From: Tangfeifania sp.
Lineage (GTDB): Bacteria; Bacteroidota; Bacteroidia; Bacteroidales; Prolixibacteraceae
DNA length: 9,066 nt
Reading direction: 5' to 3'
Assembly (NCBI GenBank): GCA_018400515.1
Contig: JAGYMR010000104.1
Location: forward strand, 1-9,066
The position numbers and the translations under genes were made by a program. The first letter of the stretch is position 1. Each line of letters starts with the position of its first letter. The notes below the pieces were generated by a model, which saw only the letters and a program-made list of their open reading frames with translations, was not told the origin of the DNA and did not search any database. Shown here piece after piece: positions 7,504-9,066 of the stretch.

Positions 7504-9066
7504 ATGAGACGAACCTTATCATATTGGATTATCCTTATCATACCTGTGTTTTTGACAGCCTGTAAGGAACCCACCCCAAATGGTGAGGAGGCAGATACCC
7601 AAAAACCCAACATCCTGTTCATATTGAGTGATGACATGGGCTATTCCGATGTTGGAGCCTTTGGCTCAGAGATTAAAACGCCCAACATCGACCGGCTGGC
7701 AGACGAAGGCATCCGGTTTGCCAACTTTTACAACATGGCCAAATGCGAACCATCACGTTCGACCCTGTTTACCGGGTTATATGAAGGCGGCAAAAACGCC
7801 GTTAACTTTTTGCAGATACTCCGCAACTCGGGGTATTACGTCATTCACTCGGGGAAGGAACACTGGATGTCCTGGGCACCGGAGCATGTCAGGGCAAAAA
7901 ATGTTTCCGACCAGTCGCTTACTTTCCGGGCCATGAATGAATTTTTTGTACCCCCTTCCGGAGAATTTGCCAATCCGTTTGTTTTGAATGGTGATACATT
8001 GTCTGGCATTGATGGAATTTTCTATAAGAAAAAGCCGTTTTTCAAAACCGATGCCCTTACCGATAATGCCTTGCGCTGGCTGGAAGAGCCGGTAAATAAG
8101 GATCAGCCATTTTTTCTGTTTATGGGTTACGGAGCAGCGCATTACCCGTTGCAGGCCCGGCCTGAGGACATTGCCAAATACCGGGGGACCTACAAAAAAG
8201 GATGGGATAAAATCCGCGAAGAACGCATGGAACTGCTGAAAAAGATGGGGCTGATCCCGGAGGATGCAGCGTTGAGTCCTCCCAGTTCCAACATCAACCG
8301 GTTCAGGGGGCATCCGAAAGGGGATGAAAAGCGCCGGGCAAAAATTCCGCTCTATCGGCCGTGGGAAGAACTCGATGAAACAGAAAAAGATGAGCTGGAC
8401 CTGGAGATGGCTGTATATGCTGCCATGGTCGACCGCATGGACCAAAACATTGGCAGACTGCTGGAGTACCTCGACAAAAAGGGAATTGCCGACAATACCA
8501 TTGTTATTTACATGTCAGACAACGGCTCGTGTCCTTATGACAGCAACCGCGATTTTGAATTCCCCCCGGGAGTAGCAGAAGGATTCCGTACCCTTTGTGC
8601 TGCCTGGGCCAATGCCGGCAACACCCCATTCCGCTACTTCAAGCAATACGGTCATGAAGGCGGCACCCAAACCCATTTCATCGTACGCTGGCCCCAAACG
8701 GTGAAACCCGGAACGATCGCCCGTCAACAGGGGCACATCGTAGATCTGGCCCCTACCCTGCTGGAAGCTGCCGGAGTGAAATACCCTGAAAAAGCAGGAG
8801 AAATCACACCACAACCCCTTCACGGAAGTTCACTCATGCCTGTCCTGACAGGCGGAGAAAGAGAAGAACCGGAATTTTTCATGTCGGGCTGGACCGACCG
8901 GTTCCGGATGTTCCGGATGGGCAAATATAAAATTGTGAAGGCCAATGGTGAAGACTGGGAATTATACAATCTGAAAGACGATCCCACAGAAATCAATAAC
9001 CTGGCAGAACAGCTTCCTGAGAAAGTGCAGGAGCTGGAGAATGCCTGGGAACAAAAGCAGGAAGAG
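7504..9066 (+). CDS. Lipoprotein sulfatase, formylglycine type (3' end beyond window)
   Basis: This is an S1-family sulfatase that would hydrolyse sulfate esters, probably on a polysaccharide. The visible 521 residues begin with a lipoprotein signal (MRRTLSYWIILIIPVFLTAC) with lipobox LTAC and lipid-bearing Cys20. The next residues, Lys-Glu, resemble the Bacteroidota surface-export signal. The signature C-E-P-S-R-S-T-L-F-T-G has Cys81 as the formylglycine precursor. Metal ligands are Asp43 and Asp44 (LSDDMGYSD) and Asp339 and Asn340 (MSDNGS). Other active-site candidates are Lys118 and His120 (SGKEHW), His213 (AAHYPLQ) and Lys380 before HEGG. The C-terminal WELYNLKDDPTEINNL is the usual end of the fold, so only a short tail should be missing; no stop is reached. 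Only 37 residues separate Cys81 from Lys118, shorter than in well-known arylsulfatases. ATG 7504 is chosen for the signal peptide; the ATG at 7499 is out of frame and stops at once. A maturase (FGE or anSME) must act in trans. Confidence 0.93.
   Translation, partial: MRRTLSYWIILIIPVFLTACKEPTPNGEEADTQKPNILFILSDDMGYSDVGAFGSEIKTPNIDRLADEGIRFANFYNMAKCEPSRSTLFTGLYEGGKNAVNFLQILRNSGYYVIHSGKEHWMSWAPEHVRAKNVSDQSLTFRAMNEFFVPPSGEFANPFVLNGDTLSGIDGIFYKKKPFFKTDALTDNALRWLEEPVNKDQPFFLFMGYGAAHYPLQARPEDIAKYRGTYKKGWDKIREERMELLKKMGLIPEDAALSPPSSNINRFRGHPKGDEKRRAKIPLYRPWEELDETEKDELDLEMAVYAAMVDRMDQNIGRLLEYLDKKGIADNTIVIYMSDNGSCPYDSNRDFEFPPGVAEGFRTLCAAWANAGNTPFRYFKQYGHEGGTQTHFIVRWPQTVKPGTIARQQGHIVDLAPTLLEAAGVKYPEKAGEITPQPLHGSSLMPVLTGGEREEPEFFMSGWTDRFRMFRMGKYKIVKANGEDWELYNLKDDPTEINNLAEQLPEKVQELENAWEQKQEE

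Noticed and set aside
7777..8445. 222-codon open frame on the - strand inside the sulfatase gene.
   Set aside because: The + frame carries all sulfatase active-site motifs through this stretch; the antisense frame shows no motif or start context.

Overview
The window looks like a chromosomal segment of a Bacteroidota bacterium, probably a free-living or marine relative of the Bacteroidales/Marinilabiliales (lineage is inference). The signs are A/T-rich gaps without Shine-Dalgarno motifs, candidate TAnnTTTG promoter boxes, the gene order leuC-leuD-LeuA/CimA-family gene-leuB, and a lipoprotein sulfatase with a Lys-Glu after the lipid-bearing Cys. All genes run on the + strand and no frameshifts are visible.

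Positions 30-4804 hold a branched-chain amino acid cluster: leuC (large isomerase subunit), leuD (small subunit), a 529-residue LeuA/CimA-family synthase and leuB (dehydrogenase). leuD and the synthase abut as TAAATG. A 99-nt gap separates the synthase from leuB. The synthase carries the pyruvate-pocket residues recalled for Leptospira citramalate synthase, so I call it CimA rather than a second 2-isopropylmalate synthase. On that reading the cluster serves isoleucine synthesis through citramalate (CimA, LeuCD, LeuB) as well as leucine synthesis, which would need a true LeuA from outside the window.

Positions 4858-9066 hold an unrelated pair of exported enzymes. The first is an 803-residue protein with two serine hydrolase domains: an N-terminal glucuronoyl-esterase-like (CE15-like) domain and a C-terminal acetylxylan-esterase/dienelactone-hydrolase-like domain. 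Both have a nucleophile serine but depart from the canonical triads elsewhere. The second, cut by the window end, is a lipoprotein sulfatase of the formylglycine type with a Cys-x-Pro-Ser-Arg signature. Together they suggest de-esterification and desulfation of a sulfated, uronic-acid-containing polysaccharide. No SusC/SusD pair, glycosidase or polysaccharide lyase is visible here.

The 234-nt gap between these two genes is the main non-coding feature. It contains a nested inverted-repeat structure (7276-7372) that could be a complex terminator or a structured RNA, and a second hairpin (7413-7444). I found no tRNA, rRNA, CRISPR array, transposase or attachment site. No wholly new system is evident; the best leads are the citramalate reassignment, the atypical tandem hydrolase and the structured gap.
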